This document shows positions 1 to 11,700 of a stretch of 64,000 nucleotides of DNA, piece by piece. Position 1 is the first letter of the stretch. The number at the start of each line of letters is the position of its first letter. Source of the DNA: Stratiolaelaps scimitus (lineage: Eukaryota; Arthropoda; Arachnida; Mesostigmata; Laelapidae). The notes under the pieces are model-generated. The model ran no database searches. It saw only the letters and a list, made by a program, of their open reading frames with translations, and was not told the origin of the DNA. The translations under genes were made by a program, and so were the position numbers. The stretch lies in NCBI GenBank assembly GCA_019614645.1, contig JABWDB010000004.1:24242001-24306000 (forward strand). Direction: 5' to 3'.

Positions 1-1621
1 AGCAATGGTGTTTCGGGTACCTCGTTAATCTCAAGAGTCTCACAAAAGATCTGGGCTATACTTGACGAGTCCACGATAGCCTGTCGTTGCTCCTGGTTGA
101 AGACGTTCTTATGACTAAAGAAGAAACGGTCCCCGTATACGTGCCGGTAGTGCTGCGATATCCGGATCCTCTGATCCACGTACGAGTTAGAGCCGTCGCC
201 ATATGGCTTCTGCATATGACTTGCCGCGTAGAGGTCCACTTCGTCGATCGTATTATTATATATGTTTCGGAGAATATCGAAGTTCGTTTGCGTAAAGATA
301 TTAAGCTCGGCTAAGTCGTCAAATGACCCTATCTTTTTCTCGTAGGCCCATTCAGTCATAGCTTTAAAGGTTGGCACTCCAGTATCACGGCCCCTCTGTA
401 AGTTAAGGAATAGCATGCTTTGACCAATGCGATCCAGACAAGGATGTCGCAGAAGGTCAGAAGCGACCGCACGACCAAACGGGAAAAATGGCTTCCTCGG
501 AGTCTTCCACTGACCAGTGGCAGTTCTGGTAGCATAGTCGTTAATTACAAAATAAGTAGTAGAATTCAACCAATGTAGATCTTCTCCATCGATCGTGTTC
601 CTTACCAGGCCATGCGCTCGAAACTCGGAGTGGACTGACTCGACAAGCGTAGCTGTCTCCGTAGTAGGATCTACCTCGGTGCCTTCAATTAACTGGTCTA
701 TGTGGACTTTATTCTGACGGAGCAGATCGTCATCCAAGAGGACGCCTAAAACTTCACAATTGACATACTGCCATCGCGCAATAACCAGCCTTCGTGCCTC
801 CTCGAAGACCTTGTCATCATCCCAAGTAGGCCTGAGTTCGTGCAACTTATCTGCCATTTTGTTATGGAGCCGTTCGAATATGATGTGATAAACGGAGATG
901 CCTTGTTGTTGGTTCATGCGAGCATCTCCTTTAAAGCATTTCGTTCCGTAGCAAACAGGCGGCCTAGGATCAACCAATGGCAAGGGGCCTGATAAGGTGG
1001 GTTCGACTTGGGCGAGTCGCCATTTTCCCTTAGAATCGCGCTGGGGATGGTCACCGTACACATGAGATAGATCGATGTACGCTGTCTCCAGGTTCATCGA
1101 CTCTCTGACGGTACTGTTTGTGCATGGGCAGCGAGATGCCCTAATAAACGACAAACACTTGGCGCCCTCTTCTTTGTAGCCCTTCGCTTGACGGACATCG
1201 ATACTCATCGAGCATTGAGACAAATATCGATTTTGAAGTTCACAACAATCAAAGTGCTCTTGAAAGTCGTGTAGTACAGCAATGGCGGTCTTGGTTATGT
1301 CGTGCACAATGAACTGGTTAATAAACGTGAATACGGCACTAACGCGCCCTTCAACAGCAAAGTCAGATGGCCGTGTCATATTTTGGAGTCCGTTGAAAAC
1401 TCGAACAATATCGGGCTGCGTTCTCGGCTTAGAGATTTTGTCGACGTAAGACGACTTAAGTATCCGTCGATGACATTGATTCCTAGCTCCCGCCAGTGGC
1501 TTCTTAACGATATCAGGGCTGGCGCAGGATCCGTCATAACTTCTGTACTTGGCGTTGGGGCTGCATTTGGGGGCGGCACATACCCTCTCGCATCCAAAGA
1601 TCGAGGCCGGCACTGGGATAC
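1..1621 (-). CDS. Secreted animal haem peroxidase, large exon, 3' end cut by the window
   Basis: Reading the minus strand down from 1621 gives about 540 uninterrupted codons that collinearly match the animal haem peroxidase family (peroxinectin, chorion peroxidase, myeloperoxidase). Visible in order: a YRSYDGSC N-terminal motif; the distal haem motif NQFIVHDIT with Gln (1314-1316) and His (1302-1304); the calcium-loop motif TAYIDLSHVYG; GDARMNQQQG with the catalytic Arg (918-920); WDDDKVFEEARRLVIA; the proximal region FRAHGLV with His (612-614); LNLQRGRDTGVP with the haem-pocket Asn (402-404); and the C-terminal FNQEQRQAIV segment. The exon opens after a ttttcag acceptor in phase 1. Family role: H2O2-dependent oxidation in secretions, cuticle or eggshell. 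The Asp and Glu that ester-link haem in mammalian peroxidases read Val (1305-1307) and Gln (909-911). Family assignment is secure; substrate and tissue are unknown. Confidence 0.95.
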
Positions 1622-3652
1622 CTGAAAATATTTCAATTAAATACAGAGCAAATGAGCAAAGCGATTGGAGCAATCGTGTGCAAATGCAGGAATTGCTTGC
1701 ACAAAGTTGCTGGTCGGCGACTTCTCTTCCAGGCAATGGAGAACTCGTAGCAGAATTCATCTGGGTAGTTTTCTACGCAATTTTCTTCATTAACAAAGCA
1801 ATCATTGTCTCAGTATCACAAACATGATTAGTAAGATAGTGTAGATATATAATCGCAGTAGTTGGTAATACATGTAATATAGCACTGAAATTCTATTCTG
1901 CAACGAACATTAATGTGACGTTTCTCTGTTAGAATTCTACCAAAACCCGTAGCCTCAAAATGCATCTTTCCTGAAAGTCTTTTGCGTGTCCGACGTCGCC
2001 TGGGTCGCCGCAAACACCGGATATCTGAGAGCACATCCGGGCGTACCGCTGATCCCTTCTGGCAGCTCAGCTTAGCTCAAGATTAACCCGAAGGCCAGTC
2101 AGTTTAAAAGTGCGGTCGAAACGATTATTACTTGCGTCATGTCAACCTAGTACCGTAGGCAGCGGTGAACTTCCTACAGTTAAGTATATGATATATATAT
2201 ATATATATATATATACTTACCACTTGCTACCTTTCAAACTATTTTGACAAACCGGTGGTTTTTACGGTTTACGGTGGCTTTTAGTGTCTACCTGAGTTTA
2301 ACTAAGAGAATGGTTCGTTTTTCCGGTAATCACATTCCAAAGACTATACATTAATATATTCGATTAATTGCTTCCTGCTACTCTTTTTACTTTGTAGTGC
2401 ATCCCTGTGGTAATTTAATTTGAAATGTTATACTTGTCTGCAGAGGTAGCTCAATGGAGCTATTGGATGAAGTTATTTTCTTAGTGTTCTATTAAGCACC
2501 ATCAGTAACAATAATCGGCTGATAGATGCGTCAGATAGAGGTATTTCACTAATGTTACTTATGTACGGAATAGTCGTAACGATTTTCCATATGTTGACCG
2601 TATACGCTCGGCCAGTCGACGCGTCAGATTCGACTTAAGCAGGCCTTTCACAAGGTAACCTTGTGGCATACGGCTAGCCAAACTTGCGATCGTCGACTTC
2701 CGCGAATCGTGGCCCTATTTGTAGTCTCAACAGTAAATTCAGGCCAAGGAATATTCCGCCATACCGCAAGAGTTGTCCCAGTGCTTATTGACCATCGACA
2801 TTACGCCGCACGTGCCATAACGACGTGTATCTGTGTCCTGGTTGTACATCAAGCGGCGTGCCACCAGCTGCTGTGAGCCACGCCACCTGTGTCTCGGCAG
2901 CCGGCCAGCAAACTGTTTTTGGTCTACTGTCACAGACCGAGTTCCATGGAAATTTTCGGACAGCATATGCCACTGTGGGCCAGCAAATGCTATGATTAAT
3001 CGTATCATCGGTGATGGTCAGACGAGCTTCCACTTAAACAATATTGATGGACTTCCGTTTACAGATGGACTTCAACCTTCTCATCAGACAGATAATACCT
3101 GTGGGTTAAGTAAACACAATCCACCGACGTCTACCGTCATCAGTGTCTGCTCAAAATGCGTGCAAGCTATGACACACAGGACATATGTTCGAATGCAAAC
3201 GCCATGTCGTCTCGGACCCAGCTTGGGCAGGGGCATATAATTTTAGCCGCTCAGGAATACCTACATGGCGTTGGCCGCATGGCACCATACGACACACTCG
3301 TCAAATGGCTTTCTTTAAGCGCAGACGCAGGTGTCACTCTAACAAAACAAGGATTTTATTATACCGGTACATGTCGATGTAAATAAAACGGATCAACACG
3401 ATGCTTTTTAAATGTGCGCTTATTCGCAATTTCGATATGTGCAAATAAGTGCGATGGAAGCTAGCCGATTGATAACAAATCGTAACAAATGAGTCGTATA
3501 TTGTATTTCTCGTGTTTGATGCTCGACACCATAATTCGATGATTATATCATAGTTGTCTATGTCACAAATGCAGGCTTGATTACCTATCAACCAGTTCTG
3601 TCCCTCACATTGTCTGCCTCACTAATTAATTAATTTAAATTTGTATACAAAC
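1622..3652 (-). other. Proposed peroxidase intron; otherwise no gene seen
   Basis: If the upstream signal-peptide exon is right, this is a 2.03-kb intron running from a gtttgt donor (3652) to a ttttcag acceptor (1622). It holds the (TA)n palindrome at 2181-2219. A GC-richer patch at about 2660-3240 has overlapping open frames on both strands that I could not assign to any family. Confidence 0.4.
2181..2219. repeat. (TA)n microsatellite inside a perfect palindrome
   Basis: About 25 bases of alternating AT are flanked by taagtatat on the left and its exact reverse complement atatactta on the right, so the whole 39-bp tract is self-complementary. Confidence 0.9.
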
Positions 3653-3818
3653 CGATTCGGTGAAAATACTCGACAAGTTGCGAACGGCTGTCATCATGAA
3701 TGCCGCTGGTGAGGTAAAAAGCTCGGGTGGCCTTCTGACATGGACAACTATTGAAGATGTTCGCGGCCGTGTACTCGACGAAAGCGATGACAATGATGAG
3801 GGCTAGTCGAGCCATCAT
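3653..3818 (-). CDS. Candidate first exon (signal peptide) of the peroxidase
   Basis: The frame starts at a tandem ATGATG (3818) in an A-rich context (acaaATG) and encodes a classic signal peptide, MMARLALIIVIAFVEYTAA, followed by a short Cys-containing segment (NSCPCQ). After 55 codons plus one base there is a gtttgt donor. This phase 1 matches the phase 1 acceptor of the large peroxidase exon at 1621, so joining restores a Gly codon and reads directly into the mature N-terminus. The resulting protein would be about 596 residues or more, a normal size for a secreted arthropod peroxidase. The donor is only moderate. Read unspliced, the frame is a 62-residue secreted peptide, which is the main alternative. 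The link to the peroxidase is inferred from phase and orientation only. Confidence 0.45.
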
Positions 3819-5318
3819 TTGTAGAGTTTGATACGAGCACAGCGATCAAGAGCCTGTAAATTGTCAAATAACCGGAGTCAAGGAGCAGGTTAACTTCGTA
3901 CTGTTATTAGCGTCCGACCAGCCCCTCATCAAATCGTCAGCTTTGGCCCTTGACAGCTTTCACTTAAAGCATGCTTCCCAGCCGCCCAAACGGATTCAAG
4001 TACTGCGTGTTATCCATACACGCTAAGGATTATTGTAATTAGAGCATATTTAACACCACTCTCACATGTGGCACGTACAAATCTCGAAGCCGAGTAACTT
4101 ACTATTGAAATCTGCAGAGACGCACCCGAGCCGCCACGTAGATTACGCTCTCAAACAACCTAATGAAATCGGCAAAGTTCCGTTAGCCACCGGGTCGTGA
4201 CCTCCAGCCGGTACTAGGTAGGTAAAGTCTGCGCAAACACTGTTCAGTGGAAGGCAACGAATGTCATCTGCCACGGTAGCGGGAACTGCAACTTTCCAGT
4301 TCGTGAAGGTGTATTAGCTTGTGTTGGGCGTGGAAGGGGCAATCGAACGCAAGGACGTCAACGGGCTAGCGATGTCAACGTGACCCTTACCCACTTATTA
4401 GAGATGGGAGACCTTCTCTCGAACTGCCTCGCGGCCTGTTTTCCGTCAGGGGGGGGGTGGGGTGATAATGAGATGTTGCCGTATGCGAGCGAAGTGCCCG
4501 GCATGTGTAATACTTTACATAGGTCGTGTCAAGCAGGTACTTTAATGGCCCGATGGCGGGTTGGCTTAGAACTGCGTACGGGGCTAATCGAAATTTTGGA
4601 CGACGATAATAGTGCGTGATGTTGATTGGAGCCAAGGGTAACGGGACTTAATCGAGATTCCCCGTTGCTTGCTTTTTTTCGAATGAGTGGCTAATGTTTG
4701 TAGTTAGGTATCGCCGATTTAGCGATACCCGATTGCACAATCCGTGCTGCGCAAATACTCATTGACGGCTGTGAAGATCCCCAACCTTTGAATTGGGACG
4801 AAATGCGGAACTCATTCGATAGTTATGTACCTATAAGTAAATTTTAACATCTAGATTATTGCAATCTTCTGTATTGCACGATATTATCGACCTTGGCATC
4901 GTATAGTGTTCCGATCGACAATCGCGCACACAGTTGCGTCAACTAACTTGACAAGGCAGGTTTGTCTTTTCTATGATAAATGTCCCTCATCATTCAAGTA
5001 TGATGTATCTTGAAAAGTATCCGTGACAAACACGCCTGTTGATTGTGCTTCTACATAATTTTGATTTGTGCGAAAGTTGCAAGATTCACTGGGAGCAATA
5101 CGACTCGAGGTAACGAATTACAATCATCGCCTCTTCCAGGTTCTGTTCCTGAAAGAGCCGTGACCCCACTGACGGGAAACCCCCATAGACCGAAGAGGTG
5201 CACTAAAGTCTGGGGGGGATACTCAAACATTTTCTTTATCGTCAAAAACGAACTTCAAACGAGTTTATCTATTGGTTTGTCTGAATGGGACAACATGGCA
5301 CATATTTGACCATGCACA
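3819..5318. other. Intergenic stretch
   Basis: I see no recognisable gene. The only notable item is a G-run at 4449-4462 (nine Gs, T, four Gs). Short open frames around 4380-4635 and 5043-5309 overlap on opposite strands and match nothing I know. Confidence 0.4.
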
Positions 5319-6750
5319 TCGTGGCCATAAAACAAGTGGCCCCTAATCTTCCGCCCACGAAGCTATTGACCTTGAATTGATTTGACTTGGGGAGCACTTG
5401 ATGGATAGGATTTCTAGTGAAAGAGGAAATTTATAGAAAAATGTCAAGCAAAAAAAAAATAAAAAAAAATACAAATAAAAAAACTCAAAAACCCCAAAAA
5501 AATTCGGTTCGGTTTGGCATACAATCAATGATATTTAGCAGAATCTAGGCGCGAACCCCTTCCCAGGCCTTCAACAAGACCTCATTTAGTGCTTCCACAA
5601 ATGTATGCTGCTGATTCGACTCATATGCTCGTCGGACAAGAGGTTCTCCGTCGGGTTGAAATCCGGAGAACACTCTGGTCACTCTAGGGTTTTAACTCTC
5701 TAGGATCCCAGCCACTCACGTATATTCGCGTTGACATGAATTGTTGGAAAATAATTGGCAGTCAATGAAATCTGGCCTAAACGGTGGTAGATTGTGGGTC
5801 AACGTCGGCTGATAGTCCTCACTCATTCATTCGAGATGAGACGAAAGCAACTAGCGGAGTTTGTTGTAGAGTTTGCAAAGCTCCCCAAACTAAAAAGCAC
5901 GCTCTGCCGAAATTGCGCTTCGAGAAGAACCGTGACTATTTACGTACATCATGCCAATAACCGTTAAATCCCATCTAGTCCACCCAAATTTAACTTATTT
6001 TCTTCAATGAAGATGATCTGAAATATTTAGATAGATGTGCACCCTCAGGACACTATTTAAAAAACGTTGCCCCAATATTCACCATTGTCCAGTCTCTGTT
6101 CATATTGTTGCGAGCGAAGTTTAGTTGAGCAGTCATATGGCGTTATTAAAGACGAGGTTTTGTTTTCACATATGATACGCGGATACCGCTTAATTGTCCG
6201 TAAAACTGCTAATCTATGAACCTGAAGGTTTAACTTTGCCTACTTGCAGCACACGTTATTCAAGGCCCGTTGACAAATGTGCATGGCAGTTAGCTGGCTG
6301 ACCTTTCCTGGACGTCCTTTGGACTCACTAGTACCATACGTCGACGGAATGCGTAAATAATTTTGCACTATGCAACGACTTTGGCCAATTTCACTGGCAA
6401 TTGCATTCAGGGTCTTTCCTGCTCGGTGTATAGCAGTGATCACTGCTTTCTCCATATCAGTAAAGCTCGAAGCGTGTCCCATGACACCAGTACAGCGTGA
6501 ATTCTCAAAACAAACTGGATAAACTCAGCGAAAACACTCGATAACTGAGGGTGACTTCATCATTTTGCACACCCGAATAATGACACATTTCATTTGTAGC
6601 AGGCTGTTTGCGCCGTGATATGCGCTGTTCGTTGTGGTATGGATAATATTTGACACGTGTATTAATCTGATACAAAATCTAATCAAACCTCAAATGTGCA
6701 TTCTTTGTAACGATTTGTTGAAATATACCTCAAGTTTATGAACGCCACTG
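5319..6750 (-). mobile_element. Tc1/mariner-superfamily (Tc3-like) DNA transposon relic
   Basis: At the right end, read on the minus strand, the terminal sequence is cagtggcgttcataaacttg, typical of Tc1/Tc3 inverted repeats (CAGTG start), and it is preceded by TA, the expected target-site dinucleotide (6751-6752). A degenerate counterpart, gtggccataaaacaagtgg, lies near 5321-5339 on the plus strand. The 1.43-kb span and the transposase relic between the ends fit a Tc1-type element. The left terminus is approximate because it is decayed. An A-rich stretch lies at 5450-5500, inside the element. Confidence 0.75.
5545..6482 (-). pseudogene. Tc3-like transposase pseudogene
   Basis: The N-terminal 80 codons are intact (6482 down to 6240). 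They start MGHASSFTDMEKAVITAIH and contain the paired-like helix-turn-helix signature (ASEIGQSRCIVQNYL) and a GRPGK hook, as in Tc3 transposases. Further along the same strand, in shifting frames with several stops, are the catalytic-domain signatures: YWHDVRK near 5950, VWGALQT, IHVNANIREWLGS, SPDFNPTENL near 5670, and a C-terminal RRAYESNQQHTFVEALNEV block ending at 5545. The stops and frameshifts make it non-functional. Family assignment rests on the order and spacing of these motifs. Confidence 0.85.
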
Positions 6751-7239
6751 TATAAGCCCGAAAAAGAGTGTCCAAGTAGACTCGATATTCGAGCATATCA
6801 GTTATAGACCCGTAAATTACACCATGTAATGCAAAGAATGAGGACGAAATATAATTTCGTGGCAATATTAATAGAGATTTCCCATACAGTTTTGCAACAC
6901 GTATTGTATTCGCCCGTCAGTGGTTTTTGGATTCTGCTGGTCGCCAGTTTTGAACCTCGCATTGAATCTGCGTGAAAAAATCGTCGCTAGACAGATGAAA
7001 TAGAGATTATACAATATATTCTAACAGCTAGTTCTCAGACGGTATGTTCCAAGCGTCCATGAAACGAGCTCAGTTCGACGCCGCTTCGGGTCGCCAATGG
7101 TGTATGATTTGCCCTTTACAAATACTGTGAAATATAGCTATTTTTTTAACTATTTCAGCCTGAAGCTCAGTCAATTTTTGATGTTCATGATACTACTTTT
7201 GGCATTGCTTCATAAGGCTGACCGCTTTAAATGCAGATT

Positions 7240-7318
7240 TGTAACGGTGGGGATCGAACCCATGCACTTACTTGTGTCCTCCGATCGCAAGGCGCACAAG
7301 AATAAAGCATGCCACAGG
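7240..7318 (-). pseudogene. tRNA-derived remnant or SINE head
   Basis: The minus strand carries an exact Pol III B box (ggttcgatcc) inside cccc/gggg pairing, preceded by gcgccttgcgatcgg, which resembles a D-stem/anticodon-stem region. The acceptor strands do not pair convincingly, so this is not a functional tRNA. A SINE head and a decayed tRNA cannot be told apart from one copy. Confidence 0.35.
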
Positions 7319-8715
7319 GTTCGACTGTCAAATACAGCTTAAGCAGGACGAATTGTACGTGGGTATCGCCTGCTTCGCGATAACTGGACGATTAATGAAT
7401 CAAAATTAAAATCGTTGCGAACGACATCAGATTATTGCAAAATTTATCGATACATATCGTTTTCATTGCAACAAGTTGCTGGCCCTCGGCTGGTTTCTCT
7501 TTTTGGACACTGATCGCGATCCCGACAGTTCTGACGACCCTCGGCGTGGTGCCTGTCACGTCAGCGATTCAGATTCCCACTGCTCCTGAGTATTTCGGCA
7601 TCGAATTCCAGGTTCCTCATGACAGTGCGTGGATTCCTCAGTGTGCACTGTGACGACCTAATGGCTAGTAACGCCATTATGTACGCCGGGTTCCATGGCC
7701 ACTTTTACGTTGTTCATAGGGAGGGAGCTGATGAAGTTCCACTACGTATTTTTTACCGAGAGAACGTTGTGTGGCCGTCCACATTCGGTTTCTAACGTGG
7801 GTGAGACCGTACAACACAGCATCATGTATCGATCTGGGCCAAAGTCATTGTACCATGGCAAAACCATGCAGTCATCTCGTTAACCTGAAGAAATTCGTGC
7901 CACGTATTGCTAGACTGTAGTACTAGACTGCCTGACTTGAATTCGGCTTGTTTTCCGGTTTGTGGGTTTGCCCCAATGTGGTTTCACATCGAAACATGGG
8001 GCATCGGGTCAGGCAATGCCAAAAGACTCACTTGGCATAAAGCAACAGAATCAAGAGTACTCGGTATATCGTCTTCCTTTAAACACGGTTAAGACACGAT
8101 TGAGGGGGAGAGAGAGCCATCAAGAAAAGTCTTGTAGGAAAGCCATGCAGTGCTTATGGGCGTTGGATCGTCGACATACTTGTAAACGTAGCCGCTAATA
8201 TATATAAATATTTTCAATGCAATATATTGTTGAAACATTTAAAGATACAATATATGCATCATCTTTGTCGAAACACATTGTGCTAAACAAGTGGAACAGA
8301 CAATCCACGCAGATGTCCTCTGTGCGAAAAGTATATGAACTTGGAATATATTCCCCAACGGAATCGAGATTACATTCAAGCACAACTGCGTTTCTGTACT
8401 CAACTTATAATAGCTCCTAATGGCCACGAAAGTAGAGATATAATATTCGTACAAGCAAGAATAAATGACCAGTTGTCTGTCATTGTTAGAAGCGGAATCC
8501 TAAACAGAAGAGTCACTTGAGTTGCCAAGTGAGCGGTGCTACTGTTTGCACTCGGTCTCGGACATATCCAACGCAGCTGTAAACGCTGAATAGCAGACAA
8601 ATGAACTTATTTATTCGAAATGGATATTGTCTCACAGGTGAACTAGCTTGGAAATGCTAAGTCTCCTTCTAGATCGTCCCGTGTAAATTTTAGGCCGTTA
8701 ATTATTCATCACTCC

Positions 8716-8757
8716 ATTTATTTATTTATTTATATATATATATTATATATATATATT
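8716..8757. repeat. (TTTA)n followed by (TA)n microsatellite
   Basis: Four tttattta-type units run directly into about 24 bases of alternating TA with a single interruption. Confidence 0.9.
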
Positions 8758-11700
8758 AGCGGCTGGACACTTTGCCGCCATTTTTGTCTCGCTTGAATGT
8801 CGGGTCCTTCTGCCCTTCTATTTCGAACAGCTGGTTGCCGTGGCCGCATCGGTGGTGCTTGCTCGATCGTTGTCGTTGACCGAAATGAATAAATATAAAA
8901 TTCGGATGATCTATTTACTAACACTGACTGCCGTCTTCGACGATGCTGGGCAGAAAACTCGTGGTGGTTGCACTTTGTTCGACCCCACTACGGAAGCCGT
9001 CATACGCAATCGGAATCAGTCGGTATTTCGATCTCTTAAATGAGTACCGGGGAGGGCACCTGTCGAAAATCGATAATGACCGACTGCGAACTAGAAGCCA
9101 ATTCGTCTCAAGGTGAACGTGAGCGGAGGGGCAGTGGCTTTTGGGAATTCTCGGGGTCTCATGAAGTCGCTGATGAACAGCGAAGTTGTGCTTGATCAGT
9201 TACTTGCTCACGTGGTGCAATATTGATCCATGTTCGTATCAAGTAGTGAGCTATGATGAGAAACGCGTCACGCATGATAATTGTATACGTCTACTATAGG
9301 GATGGCTAAGCCAGATCAAACACGAGGGCGCTACCCGAAGTCAAACATGCACTGAAAATAGCTTATGATGCCTGATTGCTAGGCTATCAAAAATAGTTGG
9401 CCTGCTACAGCTGTACCAATGCTGGGGTCACGAACCAGGTAGAAATCCACTATGCTAGAATGAAAGAGATTATGCGCGAACTTTCTATTGAGAATCCTAA
9501 CCGGGTATGATAAAGAGAGATAGGCTGATCCAGAGCTCGCGGATCGTTCGTTCACGTCCCGCTCTCGCAGCATCGACATGTCGACCTATGCCGAGTAAAC
9601 TGGGAGCTAAATAGGACAGGCCCTGCCTAAACTGTCCATGATAGACAATGCCTTTACACAGATGAATTTCACGCCTGCAAAAAATAGGCCATGATTGTAT
9701 CCGTATGTTCTCTATATATCGACTTTATATATCGATTCTATATATCGATCACTATTACGAACAAAATGTATCCTCCTATGACATACATATAGAATACAGG
9801 GAAATGGAAAATGAGTATGTGGTAGCTTTGTCAACGAAATGCGTTGTGGTTGCTTATCCGGGCGTTATTTCTGCTGGCTATAATGCATATAATGCATTTA
9901 GCATGTGCTATTTTTTTCAAAAACGTGCCGCTATCCTGCCCTCTTTGTTTTATAGCATGCTTTTTTTTCGGGCACTTAGGGAGGCCCACTTTACCAATTC
10001 ATTGTGTACTGTTTGTTTCTGTCAATTTATCCTTATCGGCAAGGATAACCTAACGCGATTTGCACCTGGCATTTGAATCAACAACAGCGATAAATGACAA
10101 GTGGCCTTATCTTAGCTGAAACTAGTTGCAAGCGGCGATGACACCAATTTTATCTCAATGTCTGTGTTTTTTTATTGCTGTGTGAAGTTGCCTACCATAA
10201 CGGCATGCTGACGGGAGTGTAGCTGATGCAGCAACCACCTGTATATGATCGCCACGAACTTGCGGCAATAAGTAATTAGTCACTCATTAAATTACTAACT
10301 GGGTTCCTGTGCCACTATTTATTAATTACTGTGTATAGTAAGACACACAATAACATGAGGTGAATGCGTTGCATGGGGTAATTAGTTAGTCAGGTGAATT
10401 TCTCTAGCTTAGATGGCTAGTTTGACCGACAATCTTAACACAAATATTTTTCGAGGATTCAACGCCTTCTGAGACTAGAAATCTAGCGCGAACATGTGAG
10501 CAATGAGAAAGGTAGGAATTGCCAAAAAATATTCCACCTGTTTTCGGGACCTCTGGCAATGACCAAATGTCCGCTAGCGAGAAAATGAAGGGATGTTCCA
10601 TCGCTTGCTCTATTGGGGCCCGGCAAGCGGGGAGTTCGATCCGAGTTGAACGACTTGAGGGACACCTTAAGTCCAGCAGCGGACTGCGAAGGAACTGTGA
10701 GCTCTGTTGGAACTTCCCGTTCGCCCTGAGGCGACATCCAATTGGGGCTGCTTCACCACCTTCTGCTTGATCGGCCTTTCAATCAGTCGGCCTGTAGCCT
10801 GCAGCCTGGTCGGAGCATGGACGTCGAGTCACAACTCGTTTTAAGGGGCCTTTCGTTGCCCAGGAACAATAGAACGGAACACGAAATGCTAGTTAACGAT
10901 ACGTCGTTCGTCGCCCGCTGTGACTACGATGCGGACAGACTGCCCTGTCAGCATATGTCAGGCTGAACGAGCTCGCGCTGCGTCCTTCCTTCGATCCCAA
11001 TCGAGTGCCGCTTTCTGCTCGATTTTTCATAGAGCTCTAACTACACGGCCGCTGCTTGTCTGGTAACTAAACCGCTAAACATATAGATAGACACGCACAT
11101 TCACGCAAGTCAGCCGCAAACTTAAAGCCTCATTTTTCAGGATTCGAAGTATCCTATGGAGAAGGAGAGCGCGAGAAAGGGAGAGCCTGACGTCTTAATT
11201 CATCCCGATAAATATCCCGATGATTAAGTGACTAATAAGTGTTTGGAAAGCGAATAAGATTGTGGGTGCAAATAATGTTAGCATGTTCGTTTTTTTATAA
11301 GTGGTTACATACGCTAATCTAGTGACTTCAGAGTATTTGTCCCTGCGGCGAAACCTAACGGACGAAGAAAGGCTGCTGTAACCTGTACCGTGGAGTTGTT
11401 TTCCACAGTGTCCTTCAGCTATATAGAGAACCCGTTAATCTAATTATCAAATTACAACTTGAACGAAGCCTGCAGTTCACTTTGGGTTGCAACATGTCAT
11501 TACTACTATTTAAGGTTTTCAGGATGAAATGTGGAATTAAGAAAATATAGCTCTATGATTCCACTATTATGTATGGCATTGCTCGACTTACAAGATTCGC
11601 ACGAGTATGTTAGAGTCGTGACGTTGGTTTCTAGCAAAACTGTTTACTCCAACTCATCTACAGTGTAATGAGTTGTCATTAGGAAAACGACCATCTGCAT

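Noticed and set aside
2661..3240. Overlapping frames on both strands, with a faint resemblance to a Tc1 transposase core on the minus strand
   Set aside because: No ordered set of catalytic motifs could be found in any frame combination, unlike the clear relics at 5.5-6.5 and 18.2-19.0 kb.
7435..8198. Plus-strand frames containing a PDLN string, as in transposase SPDLNP motifs
   Set aside because: A single short match without neighbouring DDE or helix-turn-helix motifs; chance is likely.
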